From Terasakiella pusilla DSM 6293 (GTDB taxonomy: Bacteria > Pseudomonadota > Alphaproteobacteria > Rhodospirillales > Terasakiellaceae): a stretch of 64,000 nt of DNA. Below are positions 9,783-18,605 of this stretch, one piece after another. The position numbers and the translations under genes were made by a program. Every line of letters begins with the position of its first letter. Position 1 is the stretch's first letter. A model generated the notes under the pieces. That model saw nothing but the letters and a program-made list of their open reading frames with translations, was not told the origin of the DNA and ran no database searches. The stretch is from NCBI RefSeq assembly GCF_000688235.1, contig NZ_JHYO01000021.1, positions 1 through 64,000 of the forward strand, given 5' to 3'.

Positions 9783-10328
9783 ATGATGAACGTTGCCACG
9801 ATGGAAAGTCATCGGTCAAGTGTTGAACCTATGTGCGGGGATATCGATATCCGCATTGCCAAAGATGGGACATGGTTTCACGAAGGTGGACCCATTGGTC
9901 GCAAAGAGTTGGTCTGTTTGTTCTCAACAGTCTTAAAACGGGATGAATATGGGGAGTTCTGGTTACAGACCCCTGTTGAAAAGGCCCGCATTGAAGTGGA
10001 AGATGCCCCCTTTGTCGCAGTTGAACTGTTTACGCAGGAATGTGGCAAGGACCAAAAACTCTCCGTTCGGACAAATATCGATGAAGTTGTTTCTATTGGG
10101 CTGGACAATCCCCTTCGGGTGGAACATGATCCAAAGACGGGGGAACCGGCACCTTATGTTACGGTTCGACCCGGGGAAGGCATGTTTCCCGTTGAAGCAA
10201 AAATCAATCGCGCTGTATTCTATGAGCTGGTTAATCGCGCAGTTGAAGAAACAATAGATGACGAGGTCTACTTCGGGGTATGGAGCAACAACGAATTTTT
10301 TCCACTGGGTCAGCTGGACGAGGATTAA
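9783..10328 (+). CDS. DUF1285 domain-containing protein
   Basis: A 181-residue soluble protein of the DUF1285 family, recognised from DIRIAKDGTWFHEGGPIGR near the start and FYELVNRAVEE near the end. A GGGGGAGG ribosome-binding site lies just before the tandem ATG codons at 9783 and 9786. It opens the operon DUF1285 - Nudix - DUF6111 - CCA-adding enzyme, a conserved order in Rhodospirillales, divergent from moxR. The molecular role of the family is unknown. No signal peptide or membrane segment is visible. Confidence 0.87.
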   Translation: MMNVATMESHRSSVEPMCGDIDIRIAKDGTWFHEGGPIGRKELVCLFSTVLKRDEYGEFWLQTPVEKARIEVEDAPFVAVELFTQECGKDQKLSVRTNIDEVVSIGLDNPLRVEHDPKTGEPAPYVTVRPGEGMFPVEAKINRAVFYELVNRAVEETIDDEVYFGVWSNNEFFPLGQLDED

Positions 10329-10921
10329 GCGCTGATCAGGTCGTTGACATTCTGTCGGCCTACGTGCCGTCCTCCAACGACATTCGTGGCGATCATGACC
10401 TGAACGGTTTTCGCCCTAAACCGGATAATCGCGCGGCGGCTGTTTTGGTTCCTCTGGTTAATCATTCTGACGGGTTGAACGTTCTGTTCACCAAACGCAC
10501 GGACCATTTATCCAACCATCCCGGTCAAATCAGTTTCCCCGGCGGTCATTGTGAAGAAGATGACGAAACCGCGGCACATGCAGCTTTGCGCGAAACCCAT
10601 GAAGAAGTGGGTATTACGTCTGATTACATTCGCGTTGTCGGGCGCTTGAATGACTATGTCACCCGCACGGGGTTTCGCGTCACACCGATCGTTGGATTGG
10701 TGGATGTGCCTTTTCCCGTACAACCTGACCCGCATGAAGTGGCCGAGGTGTTTGAGGTTCCTTTGGACTTTTTGCTAGACGAAAATAATCATAAAAAATG
10801 TGCGCGCCGTTTTCAGGGCGTGACACGTCATTTTTGGGCGATGCCGTATGAGGATTATTACATCTGGGGGGCGACCGCCGGTATGTTGAGAAACCTATAT
10901 AGTGTCCTGACAACACGATGA
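10280..10921 (+). CDS. Nudix hydrolase, CoA pyrophosphatase (NudL) type
   Basis: A 213-residue Nudix hydrolase. The CoA-pyrophosphatase signature upstream of the Nudix box is present (LFTKRTDHLSNHPGQISFPGG) and runs into the box ending RETHEEVG. The family cleaves CoA and its derivatives to 4'-phosphopantetheine and 3',5'-ADP with Mg2+ or Mn2+. The ATG at 10280 lies 49 bases inside DUF1285, an unusually long overlap. The homologous part begins only about 17 codons later (LSADQVVDILSAY), where I find no ATG, so the start is uncertain. The next gene follows after 7 bases. Confidence 0.87.
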   Translation: MEQQRIFSTGSAGRGLSADQVVDILSAYVPSSNDIRGDHDLNGFRPKPDNRAAAVLVPLVNHSDGLNVLFTKRTDHLSNHPGQISFPGGHCEEDDETAAHAALRETHEEVGITSDYIRVVGRLNDYVTRTGFRVTPIVGLVDVPFPVQPDPHEVAEVFEVPLDFLLDENNHKKCARRFQGVTRHFWAMPYEDYYIWGATAGMLRNLYSVLTTR

Positions 10922-10928
10922 GGGACTA

Positions 10929-11204
10929 ATGCGTTTTTTACTGCAATATATTCTACCGCTGGCATTTCCAGCGGCCCTATATCTTATTTGGGGGCTGTAT
11001 CACAAACGCACCAAAGGCGAGGAAAGTACCGTTGATTTCACCAAGGGCCCGTGGCTGTCCTTGTTGTTTTCCGGCGTTGTACTGGTGGGGATTGGTCTGA
11101 TCATTATGAACCAGATTGAAAGTCAGGATGTCGGTGGTGTGTATCAGCCGCCTGAACTGAAAGACGGCAAAATCGTTCCTGGTCACATTGTTAGAGATGA
11201 ATGA
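10929..11204 (+). CDS. DUF6111 family small membrane protein
   Basis: A 91-residue protein with two membrane segments (LLQYILPLAFPAALYLIWGL and WLSLLFSGVVLVGIGLIIM) and a short polar C-terminal tail. It matches my recollection of DUF6111, a family found between the CoA pyrophosphatase and the CCA-adding enzyme in alphaproteobacteria. It follows the Nudix gene by 7 bases and its stop overlaps the start of the CCA gene, so all are co-transcribed. No function is known. Confidence 0.72.
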   Translation: MRFLLQYILPLAFPAALYLIWGLYHKRTKGEESTVDFTKGPWLSLLFSGVVLVGIGLIIMNQIESQDVGGVYQPPELKDGKIVPGHIVRDE

Positions 11205-12414
11205 GCTTTCTTCTCAAGGTTGGTTTTGTGATCAAACGGTGCGCGCCGTCATGGCGGCTTTGGCTCAAAATGGGCAGGAGCCGCGTTTTGTCGGGGGATG
11301 CGTACGCGATAGCCTGTGTGGACGTCGCGTTCATGACATCGATATCGCAACCCCTGAAAAACCGCAAACAGTCTGTGATTTACTGGAAAGTCAGGGGATT
11401 AAAGTCATCCCCACAGGAATTGAACATGGCACCGTGACGGCGGTGCTTAATGATAAAACCTTTGAAATTACGACCTTGCGCAGTGATGTATCAAGTGACG
11501 GGCGACGCGCAACCGTCGCTTTCACTGATGATTGGCTGGAAGATGCCAGACGGCGTGATTTCACTTTTAATGCCATGAGTCTGGATCGTGACGGGACGTT
11601 GTATGATCCCTTTAACGGACGCGATGATTTGGCAAAGGGTGTTGTGCGGTTTGTTGGGTCCGCCCGTGAACGGATCCGCGAAGATTATTTGCGCTTGCTG
11701 CGTTTTTTTCGCTTCAATGCATATTACGGCAAAGGAACGCCGGACCCTGAGACATTGCTTGCCTGTACGCAGGAAGCAAGTGGGGTGACGCAATTATCCG
11801 GTGAACGCATTGCGGCGGAAATGTTGCGTTTGCTTTGGGCGACCCATCCGGCAAAATGGATCAGATTGATGCAACGCCATCATATCCTAGAGCCACTGAT
11901 ACCGCAGGCGCAAGACCCGCATGCGCTGGAAATGTTGTGTGCGTTTGAAGAAACGCCGGATGCGCTGCTGCGTCTTGCCGTGTTGATCCCGCAAGGACGC
12001 GCAAGCGTCGAGGCGTTGGTGAAACGTTGGCGTTTATCGAATGCGCAGAAACAACGTCTTCTGAACGCACGTGCCCCCGACGAAGCCTTGTTGCCCCATG
12101 TGACGATTGAAGGTTTGCGCTGCTATCTCCATCGCTATGGGGGCCAAGCAGCGCGTGATCAATTATTCATCTATTGGGCGGAAAAGCAGTTTAGCGGCAT
12201 AGGGTTGAAAGAACAGACCGTGTTGAGCGAGATTGACGGGTGGGACAAATCGCCGCGCCGCTTCCCATTGGCCGGACGGGATCTGATGGAACGAGGATAT
12301 GCGGCGGGTCCGCAATTAGGAGAAGCGTTAAAAGCGGTTGAAGACTGGTGGTGTCGGCAAGGCTGTCAGGCAGACAAAGCGGCCTGCCTGACGTATCTCG
12401 CTTCTTTAGATTAA
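11197..12414 (+). CDS. cca: CCA-adding enzyme / poly(A) polymerase family tRNA nucleotidyltransferase
   Basis: A 405-residue class II nucleotidyltransferase. The head domain has FVGGCVRD and the catalytic DIDIA, followed by RRDFTFNAM and the RIREDYLRLLRFFRF motif of the neck. The C-terminal half is the all-alpha body and tail. The family adds or repairs the 3' CCA of tRNAs using CTP and ATP. I prefer the ATG at 11197, overlapping the DUF6111 stop by 8 bases, over the in-frame TTG at 11188. It ends tail-to-tail with the chemoreceptor gene, stops overlapping by 3 bases, with no terminator visible. Confidence 0.9.
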   Translation: MNELSSQGWFCDQTVRAVMAALAQNGQEPRFVGGCVRDSLCGRRVHDIDIATPEKPQTVCDLLESQGIKVIPTGIEHGTVTAVLNDKTFEITTLRSDVSSDGRRATVAFTDDWLEDARRRDFTFNAMSLDRDGTLYDPFNGRDDLAKGVVRFVGSARERIREDYLRLLRFFRFNAYYGKGTPDPETLLACTQEASGVTQLSGERIAAEMLRLLWATHPAKWIRLMQRHHILEPLIPQAQDPHALEMLCAFEETPDALLRLAVLIPQGRASVEALVKRWRLSNAQKQRLLNARAPDEALLPHVTIEGLRCYLHRYGGQAARDQLFIYWAEKQFSGIGLKEQTVLSEIDGWDKSPRRFPLAGRDLMERGYAAGPQLGEALKAVEDWWCRQGCQADKAACLTYLASLD

Positions 12415-14906
12415 GCCTTCGCCACTTCTTCAAGGAAGGTATCAATTTCGGTGCGTAGTTTGTTGGCACTGTCAGATACTTGCTTGGCTGAATTGAAGAC
12501 TTCACCGGACAGACGACCGGTTTCTTCGTTGGCTTGGGCCACCCCTTCAATATTGTTGGATACATCGCGGGTGCCGGTTGCGGCTTCGTTGACGTTGGTG
12601 CTGATTTCTTGTGTGGCAGCACCTTGTTGATCAACGGATTCCGTTACGGAGGCGGTGACTTCGTTCATCTCTTCAATGGTGCGGGTAACGCCGGCGATGG
12701 CTTCTACCGCCCGGCCCGTATCATCTTGAATAGAGGTGATCTGGGTGGTGATTTCCTCGGTTGCTTTGGCGGTTTGGTTGGCAAGGTTTTTCACTTCACT
12801 TGCCACGACAGCGAAGCCTTTGCCGGCTTCACCGGCGCGCGCGGCTTCGATGGTGGCGTTTAACGCTAGCAGGTTGGTTTGTTCCGCAATCGAGGTGATC
12901 ATGGAGACGACTTCGCCAATTTTTTCCGCCCCGCGGGCCAGTCCTTCAATCGTATGCTGGGCGTCTTGCGCGCTACGGGTGGCGTTTTGTGCGATCACGC
13001 TGGAATGGTTGACTTGGCGGGTGATCTCCTGAATGGAACTGGAGAGTTCTTCCGCCGCGCTGGCAACGGTTTCTACGTTGCTAGTCGCTTGGGCCGCAGC
13101 GGAGGCCACCATGGTGGATTGGGTGCGCGATGTTTCTGTGGCACCGGACATGGCTTCGGCGTTGCTTTCCAGATGGTCGGCAGCCGAGCGCATGTTTTTC
13201 AGGGCATCGGCGACAGTTTCGCGGAAGTGGTCAGTAATGTCCTGACGGCGCAGGCTTGTACGTTCACGCACGCTGCGTTCGATACCTTGCTTTGCTTGAT
13301 CCATATTTTGACGGATCAGGGCTTCTTTAAAGTTCTGGATCGCACGGGCCATTTCACCCAATTCGTCCTGTTTATGGCGCCCGGCGATAATGGTTTCTGT
13401 ATGGCCTTGTTCCAGCAGCTCAATGGAACCACGGATTTTCTTCAGCGGGTTGGCGATGCTGTGAATAAGGATCCAGGCAAATCCGATGATGAAAAGCGCA
13501 ATCAGGATGGTCACAGCCAGCATGGTCGTAAAGGCTGTCTTTGCGGCGCTACGTGTTGCGGTTGCGGATTGGACAAGGTCTTGCCCCATCTGATCTTCAA
13601 CCTTTTTCAACAGGTTGATTTTTTGTGTGATGGTATCAAACCATTGCGGGCCTGTGATCCCTTGCAGATCATTGGTTGTCGGGCTGGTAATTGCGATGGT
13701 TCTCATGCGGTTGACGTCGTCGACAGCGGGGCCGGAGATGGTTTTATCCATAAAGGCGACCGTTGCCTCATCGGCATAAGATCGCGCGACATTCATGTAG
13801 GTATCTTGAATGGCGATCAGGCTGATATAGTCTTTTAAAAGTGCTGGCGGGAAGCTGCCGCTGCCATACCCAACGGACCCCTTGGCCCGTTCGATCCCGG
13901 CACGTTCTTTACTTTGCAGGAAATTCACAAAGGCGGAGATCCGGTTGGACAGGGACAATTCGTTAGAGATCTTGGACATAACCGCGATGGAATTGAGCAA
14001 ATCTGCATTGAGGTCAGAATAATAGGCCACTTCTTCCGCAACGCTAATGGTCTGTGCATCAACGCGTTTGCGCACATCTGCCAATTGGTCCAGTCGCTTG
14101 CGGATGGCGGCGGTTTCTTTTTGCAGGCCAAGTTGTTCGCCCAGTTGCAGGGCAGCGGGAACGGGGGTGTATTTTTGATCGGTTAACTTACGTTGTGCGA
14201 CGACTTTGTCGCCAAAGGCTGCCCCTTTTGACCCGAGAAAACCAGCAGAAGAACCACGTTCTTTTTGCAGTTCATGAACAAGGTTACTGAACACCCCTGC
14301 CATTTCTGACAGTTGTTCAATCTTATCCATCTCATCTACGGTGTTGTATTTTTCAAGGACCTGAGAGCCTGCAACAAAAAAGAGGGCAATCACGGGGATA
14401 ATGGCAAGGGCGGCAATACGGGTACTGATACGAAAACGATCCAGTGTACGTTCCAGAAAGCCGATATTGGAGTGTTCGCTTTTGACAAGGCCTGCACGTT
14501 CAAGGTCGGGCAGCATCTTGTGGTCATGATTAAAGATATGGTTGATGACCCACTCATGCAGAAAGATCAGAATTTCTGCACCGGAAATGGTGTCGGGTTC
14601 CTGGTCCAGGCGGTTGCGAATTTCTTGGAGATATTGGAAGCTGTCTTCGTGCGCATCGTGGTGTTTGGAAACCGTATTTTCTGATTGTATCTGAGAAAGG
14701 ATGCTTTCTTCGGTTTCAAAGTGTTGACGTAAGTGGGACAGAATGGCATCCAGTTTCGCCGTCATTTCTGTCGAAGAAGCGTTGCGACGGACTTGTGCGT
14801 TCAACTCGTTGATGTGATTGACCAGCGTGCGGTGGTCCCCATCCAGTTCGTCGTGCCCCAGATCGAATGCATGGTTCCACTCGATCAATGTTTCTTTGAT
14901 ATCCAT
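12411..14906 (-). CDS. Methyl-accepting chemotaxis protein with N-terminal hemerythrin and NIT domains
   Basis: An 831-residue chemoreceptor of unusual layout. Residues 1-140 form a bacteriohemerythrin domain with a complete diiron ligand set: His25, His62, Glu66, His82, His86, His123, Asp128. A membrane segment (about 160-183) leads to a periplasmic NIT (nitrate/nitrite-sensing) domain that starts near VHELQKERGSSAGFLGS. A second membrane segment, HAMP and the MCP signalling domain follow, with the hairpin tip TNLLALNATIEAARAG. No C-terminal CheR-tethering pentapeptide is visible. The diiron site is cytoplasmic and the NIT domain periplasmic, suggesting one receptor integrates O2 (or NO/redox) and nitrate/nitrite. 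No che genes are adjacent. The upstream region carries palindromes. Confidence 0.93.
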   Translation of the reverse strand: MDIKETLIEWNHAFDLGHDELDGDHRTLVNHINELNAQVRRNASSTEMTAKLDAILSHLRQHFETEESILSQIQSENTVSKHHDAHEDSFQYLQEIRNRLDQEPDTISGAEILIFLHEWVINHIFNHDHKMLPDLERAGLVKSEHSNIGFLERTLDRFRISTRIAALAIIPVIALFFVAGSQVLEKYNTVDEMDKIEQLSEMAGVFSNLVHELQKERGSSAGFLGSKGAAFGDKVVAQRKLTDQKYTPVPAALQLGEQLGLQKETAAIRKRLDQLADVRKRVDAQTISVAEEVAYYSDLNADLLNSIAVMSKISNELSLSNRISAFVNFLQSKERAGIERAKGSVGYGSGSFPPALLKDYISLIAIQDTYMNVARSYADEATVAFMDKTISGPAVDDVNRMRTIAITSPTTNDLQGITGPQWFDTITQKINLLKKVEDQMGQDLVQSATATRSAAKTAFTTMLAVTILIALFIIGFAWILIHSIANPLKKIRGSIELLEQGHTETIIAGRHKQDELGEMARAIQNFKEALIRQNMDQAKQGIERSVRERTSLRRQDITDHFRETVADALKNMRSAADHLESNAEAMSGATETSRTQSTMVASAAAQATSNVETVASAAEELSSSIQEITRQVNHSSVIAQNATRSAQDAQHTIEGLARGAEKIGEVVSMITSIAEQTNLLALNATIEAARAGEAGKGFAVVASEVKNLANQTAKATEEITTQITSIQDDTGRAVEAIAGVTRTIEEMNEVTASVTESVDQQGAATQEISTNVNEAATGTRDVSNNIEGVAQANEETGRLSGEVFNSAKQVSDSANKLRTEIDTFLEEVAKA

Positions 14907-14920
14907 TTACGCCTCCGCTC

Positions 14921-14970
14921 AGACTTAAGTCTAAATACACCTACTTATTATGCAGGTAAGTGTACTTAGA
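14921..14970. promoter_or_regulatory. Palindromic operator-like region upstream of the hemerythrin chemoreceptor
   Basis: A perfect 12-base palindrome AGACTTAAGTCT (14921-14932) lies 14 bases before the chemoreceptor start codon. It overlaps a 15-base imperfect inverted repeat, TCTAAATACACCTAC (14930-14944) against GTAAGTGTACTTAGA (14956-14970), which match at 13 of 15 positions around an 11-base centre. The layout is that of a dimeric repressor or activator site in a promoter, or two overlapping sites. No cognate regulator is adjacent. It could also fold in RNA, but there is no T-run for a terminator. Confidence 0.5.
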
Positions 14971-15020
14971 TTTCTGTCAACGTAAAAGAGATTTTCAACC
15001 AAATGGATATAAATTAACGG

Positions 15021-16361
15021 TTAAGTAGAGTGAAGGTCGATAAGATGGCAGAAAGAGGCAATGGTTCGGCCCTCAATCAGGCCCATTTCACCAAGCTCGA
15101 TTCCTGAGGCATTATTGGCCCTAAAAGGACTCGTCCCATCTTGGGAGAGGATGGTGGCATAGTGGAATTCATGGCCGCGAAGACGACTGCCTTTCGGGGC
15201 GAAGGGCAGGTCGTGGAGAACCTCAATCTCGCGGTAGCCAAGGTGCAATTTACGTTTGGCAAAGGAGGTTTCAAGGTTGAGAAGGCCCGCCATTTGGTGG
15301 ATGTTGCCGTCTTTGTCTTCCAAGGTCTTCCCTAGGGTCATATAGCCCCCACATTCACCAAAGATGGTGACCCCAATGTCGTGATAGGCCTTGAGAGCAC
15401 CTAAAAAGTTTTTACAGCTGGCAAGATGGGCGCCATGGAGTTCCGGATAACCGCCGGGCAGATAGATGGCATCACAAAGCTGGTCTGGGGTTTCGTCTGC
15501 TAATGGTGAAAAGAAACTGATCTCGGCCCCACAATCGCGCCAATGTTCGATCAGGGCCGGATAGACAAAGGCAAAGGCTTCATCGCGTGCGATGGCAATG
15601 CGTTGCCCCAGCGGTGGGAAAAAGGCCGCTTGTGAAAAGGTGGCGTCCAGACGAGAAGGCACCGCGAGTTTTTGTAACTTATCCAGATCAATATGATCTT
15701 CCAGAAAATCGGCTGATTGGGTGAGAAACTGATCCAGTTCGGGATGTTCTTCGGCAAGGACCAGACCCAAGTGACGTTCTGGCAACGCAAGGTCATTCTG
15801 ACGTGGAATAAAGCCGAGAATGTCGATGTGAGGCAGATGTTTCTCACAGGCGGTTTTTAACAATTGGATATGACCGGGACCGCCGACTTTGTTAAAGATC
15901 ACCCCTTTAACATGGACATCATCATCAAAGGTGGAAAAACCGTGGATGAGGGCGGCAGCCGAGGCCGCCTGTGCATTGGCATCAATCACCAGCACAATGG
16001 GCCAACCGGTGCGCCGCGCGATATCGGCAGGGGAGCCATCTTGTTTAGAGGTACTGTCAGCGGGGAGGGTTGCGCCATCAAACAGGCCCATGACGCCTTC
16101 GCAAATAATCAGGTCTGTCTCGTCTGCCAATCCGTGAAGGACCGTGCCGAGGGTCAGATCGCGCATGGCCCAGCCATCAAGGTTCGGGCACAGCCGTTCG
16201 GTCGCAGCGGCATGAAAAGCCGGATCGATATAGTCCGGCCCCACTTTGGCGGAGGCCACGCGCACGCCGCGACGTTTCAGCGCATGCAGACAGCCAAGGG
16301 TGACAAATGTTTTACCGTTGTTTGACGCTGGCGCGGCAATGATGAGACCTGGAGTATTCAC
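15021..16361 (-). CDS. cobB: Cobyrinate/hydrogenobyrinate a,c-diamide synthase
   Basis: A 446-residue CobB/CbiA enzyme. It amidates the a and c side chains of cobyrinic or hydrogenobyrinic acid using ATP and glutamine. The N-terminal dethiobiotin-synthetase-like domain shows the modified P-loop APASNNGKT and AKVGPDYIDP; the C-terminal triad-type glutaminase has its nucleophile Cys in FGECGGYM. The start overlaps the sco1 stop by 4 bases (ATGA). Whether the substrate is the cobalt form (CbiA) or the metal-free form (CobB) cannot be decided from this gene; cbiD nearby hints at the early-cobalt route. Confidence 0.9.
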   Translation of the reverse strand: MNTPGLIIAAPASNNGKTFVTLGCLHALKRRGVRVASAKVGPDYIDPAFHAAATERLCPNLDGWAMRDLTLGTVLHGLADETDLIICEGVMGLFDGATLPADSTSKQDGSPADIARRTGWPIVLVIDANAQAASAAALIHGFSTFDDDVHVKGVIFNKVGGPGHIQLLKTACEKHLPHIDILGFIPRQNDLALPERHLGLVLAEEHPELDQFLTQSADFLEDHIDLDKLQKLAVPSRLDATFSQAAFFPPLGQRIAIARDEAFAFVYPALIEHWRDCGAEISFFSPLADETPDQLCDAIYLPGGYPELHGAHLASCKNFLGALKAYHDIGVTIFGECGGYMTLGKTLEDKDGNIHQMAGLLNLETSFAKRKLHLGYREIEVLHDLPFAPKGSRLRGHEFHYATILSQDGTSPFRANNASGIELGEMGLIEGRTIASFCHLIDLHST

Positions 16362-16969
16362 CGTATTTTTTCTTTCAATTTTTCTGCCATTTCTTCCGGG
16401 CTAATGCCGTGGCGGAAGTGGGTCACATATTTGCCATCCGGCCCCATCAGATATTGGAAGGCACTGTGATCCATCAGGTATTCGTCCGGGTCTTTGCCTT
16501 CTTCAACAACCTTTTTGTAATAAATTTTATAAGCCTTGGTGACTTTCTTGATCTGTTCCGGCGTGCCGGTCAGGCCGATCAGGCTCTTGTGGAAGTGCTT
16601 GATGTATTCACCCATGACTTCAGGGGTGTCGCGTTCCGGATCAACGGTAATGAAAATGGATACAACCTTGTTGGATTTGCGCATGGGGATCAGGTCAAGG
16701 GCCGTTGCGGCGGTTTGCAGGCCGGTCGGACAGACATCGGGGCAGAAGGTGTAGCCAAAATATATCAGGCTATAGGTGCCCAGCAGGTCTTCCTGTGTGA
16801 CGGTGTTGCCTTTATGGTCGACCAGTTCAAAATCCCCCCCAATCGCGACTTCGCCGCTGGTTTGGGACACGGGGTCTTCCAATAATTGGGGCAGACGGAC
16901 CGTAATGCCGACAATGAGAAAAATGGCGGCTACGGCGAAATAGAGCAAAATACGTGTCCGTGAGTTCAT
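16358..16969 (-). CDS. sco1: SCO1/SenC family copper chaperone
   Basis: A 203-residue protein with an N-terminal membrane anchor (ILLYFAVAAIFLIVGITV) and a periplasmic thioredoxin-like domain. The copper-binding set is complete: Cys76 and Cys80 in CPDVC, and His168 in MDHSAF. SCO proteins deliver copper to the CuA centre of cytochrome c oxidase or reduce its cysteines. It lies between a DsbD_2-type membrane protein and cobB, overlapping the latter by 4 bases. The copper/oxidase function is probably shared with the DsbD_2 neighbour rather than with the cobalamin genes. Confidence 0.9.
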   Translation of the reverse strand: MNSRTRILLYFAVAAIFLIVGITVRLPQLLEDPVSQTSGEVAIGGDFELVDHKGNTVTQEDLLGTYSLIYFGYTFCPDVCPTGLQTAATALDLIPMRKSNKVVSIFITVDPERDTPEVMGEYIKHFHKSLIGLTGTPEQIKKVTKAYKIYYKKVVEEGKDPDEYLMDHSAFQYLMGPDGKYVTHFRHGISPEEMAEKLKEKIR

Positions 16970-16988
16970 CTGCTTTCATCCCTGTGAT

Positions 16989-17774
16989 CTATTTTAACAG
17001 CGTCCAAGCAAGGTATCCTAAAACACCTGCATTTAAAATCAATAATATAGGCGCAAGGTCGGTGACGACGGTGCGCCATTTCTGCCCGGCTAGATGTCCG
17101 GCAAAGCCAACAGCCATCAAAGCGGGGATGGTCCCAAGTGCGAAGGCTGCCATGGCAAAGCCGCCAGCGACAAAATCCGCGCTGGCCCCTGCTGCGGCAA
17201 GGGCACCATATAAAAGTCCGCAAGGCAGAAAGCCTAAGCCGACGCCCAGAAAATATCCGTTCAGTCCGGTTGGGCGGGCAAAAAACGGTTTCAGCACTTT
17301 ACCGAGCGTGCGCGACAGAACCCCCTCCTGAGCTTTGTCCTGACCGAAAAAGGGCATGTTGGGAAAACTGACGCCCAGACGTTTCAGCGCATAGCCTAAA
17401 AAGAAAATTGCCGCAAAGAGCAAAAGGCCAGCAGAAATCCATTTCATGCCGCTAAACTCGATTGCACCTTGGGCAAGCATACCAACCGCAAAGCCCAAAA
17501 AGATATAAGTGGTCATTCGCCCCAGATGATAGGGGACCAGAGCCGCACCCGTCAGGCGGCGAAATTCTGACATTTTATCAAGACTGATGGTTTCAAGGCG
17601 CGCGGTCACTTGAGACAGCACAAACGGGGCGCACATGCTCATGCAATGGGTGGCGCTGCCGACCAGTCCCGCAATAAACAGGGTGACCAGCAAGCTACCA
17701 TTTTCTTCCACAACAACGGTGCAGTGGGTCAGGCCGGCTTGCAGCATGGTCATGAGCAGAAGTTCTTGTTCCAT
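16989..17774 (-). CDS. Sulfite exporter TauE/SafE-like (DsbD_2/UreH-type) membrane protein
   Basis: A 261-residue polytopic membrane protein, about six segments. The first segment carries the HCxxMCxPF signature of the DsbD_2 (PF13386-type) family: His43, Cys44 and Cys48 in THCMSMCAPF. Family members are linked to cytochrome c oxidase biogenesis and copper or thiol transfer; database names as sulfite exporter are often misleading. It sits 19 bases upstream of sco1, supporting a copper or oxidase-assembly role. The start overlaps the last base of the cobA stop codon, so it is translationally coupled to the SUMT gene. Confidence 0.8.
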   Translation of the reverse strand: MEQELLLMTMLQAGLTHCTVVVEENGSLLVTLFIAGLVGSATHCMSMCAPFVLSQVTARLETISLDKMSEFRRLTGAALVPYHLGRMTTYIFLGFAVGMLAQGAIEFSGMKWISAGLLLFAAIFFLGYALKRLGVSFPNMPFFGQDKAQEGVLSRTLGKVLKPFFARPTGLNGYFLGVGLGFLPCGLLYGALAAAGASADFVAGGFAMAAFALGTIPALMAVGFAGHLAGQKWRTVVTDLAPILLILNAGVLGYLAWTLLK

Positions 17775-18541
17775 CAGGTAAAACAGCCTTGCAAGAGGGA
17801 CGACAGGTCGACAGTCGGACCAACGATCAAAATCGCGGGGGATTTTATATCAGATTTTTCTAATTTTTTACAAATGTCCCCAAGTGTGCCGATCAATTTT
17901 TTTTGCTGATCGGTTGTCGCGTTGGAGACAATACAGACAGGCTCATCTTCATGGCGTCCGGCGCTTAACAGTTCTTGCTGGATTTTATCCAGATGCTTCA
18001 TGGGCATGTAAAAGACGATAACAGGGGAGCTTTGGGCAAGCGCTTGCCAGTTTACAGCAGGCACTTGACCGGATTTATCATGACCGGTGACGAAGCTGAT
18101 GACCTGATTAAGCTTGCCGTCACTGACGGGCACGCCCGCATAGGCCGATCCGGCGATGCCAGCGCTGATGCCGGGGATGATGCGAACGGGGATATTTTGT
18201 TTTATCAGGGGGATTGCCTCTTCCGCCCCGCGCCCAAAGACAAAAGGGTCGCCCCCTTTGAGGCGCAGAACCTTGTGGCCCTGTTTGGCAAGTGCTGCGA
18301 GTCGGGCGGTGATTTCCCCCTGCACCGGAGATTTGATACCGCCGCGTTTACCCATGGATTCCAGACGGCATTGGGAGGGAGCCAAGGCAAGGATGTCTTG
18401 GCTGACAAGCGCGTCATGAATGATGATATTGGCTTGCTGCAAAGCGTGATAGGCATAAAGGGTCAGGAGTTTGGCATCTCCCGGTCCAGCTCCTGCCAGC
18501 CAGACGCTACCTGCCTGAAATTCTGGAAATGAAATATTCAT
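17774..18541 (-). CDS. cobA: Uroporphyrinogen-III C-methyltransferase (SUMT)
   Basis: A 255-residue SAM-dependent methyltransferase that converts uroporphyrinogen III to precorrin-2, the branch point to cobalamin and siroheme. Signatures are GAGPGDAKLLTLYA, HDALVS and RLKGGDPFVFGRG. I start it at the ATG at 18541, just before the first conserved block; a longer frame reaches 18652 but would overlap the divergent cbiD and adds unconserved sequence. There is no siroheme-type CysG fusion. It leads the minus-strand group cobA - DsbD_2 - sco1 - cobB. Confidence 0.9.
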   Translation of the reverse strand: MNISFPEFQAGSVWLAGAGPGDAKLLTLYAYHALQQANIIIHDALVSQDILALAPSQCRLESMGKRGGIKSPVQGEITARLAALAKQGHKVLRLKGGDPFVFGRGAEEAIPLIKQNIPVRIIPGISAGIAGSAYAGVPVSDGKLNQVISFVTGHDKSGQVPAVNWQALAQSSPVIVFYMPMKHLDKIQQELLSAGRHEDEPVCIVSNATTDQQKKLIGTLGDICKKLEKSDIKSPAILIVGPTVDLSSLLQGCFT

Positions 18542-18605
18542 AATTGTGGTGATACTCCAAAAACCCATATATGACAAACGAACTAAACCCGCTATGTTGT
18601 GATCT

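Noticed and set aside
12879-13838. A 319-codon plus-strand open frame inside the chemoreceptor gene
   Set aside because: It mirrors the MCP signalling domain, has Gly/Phe/His-rich shadow composition and no recognisable domain.
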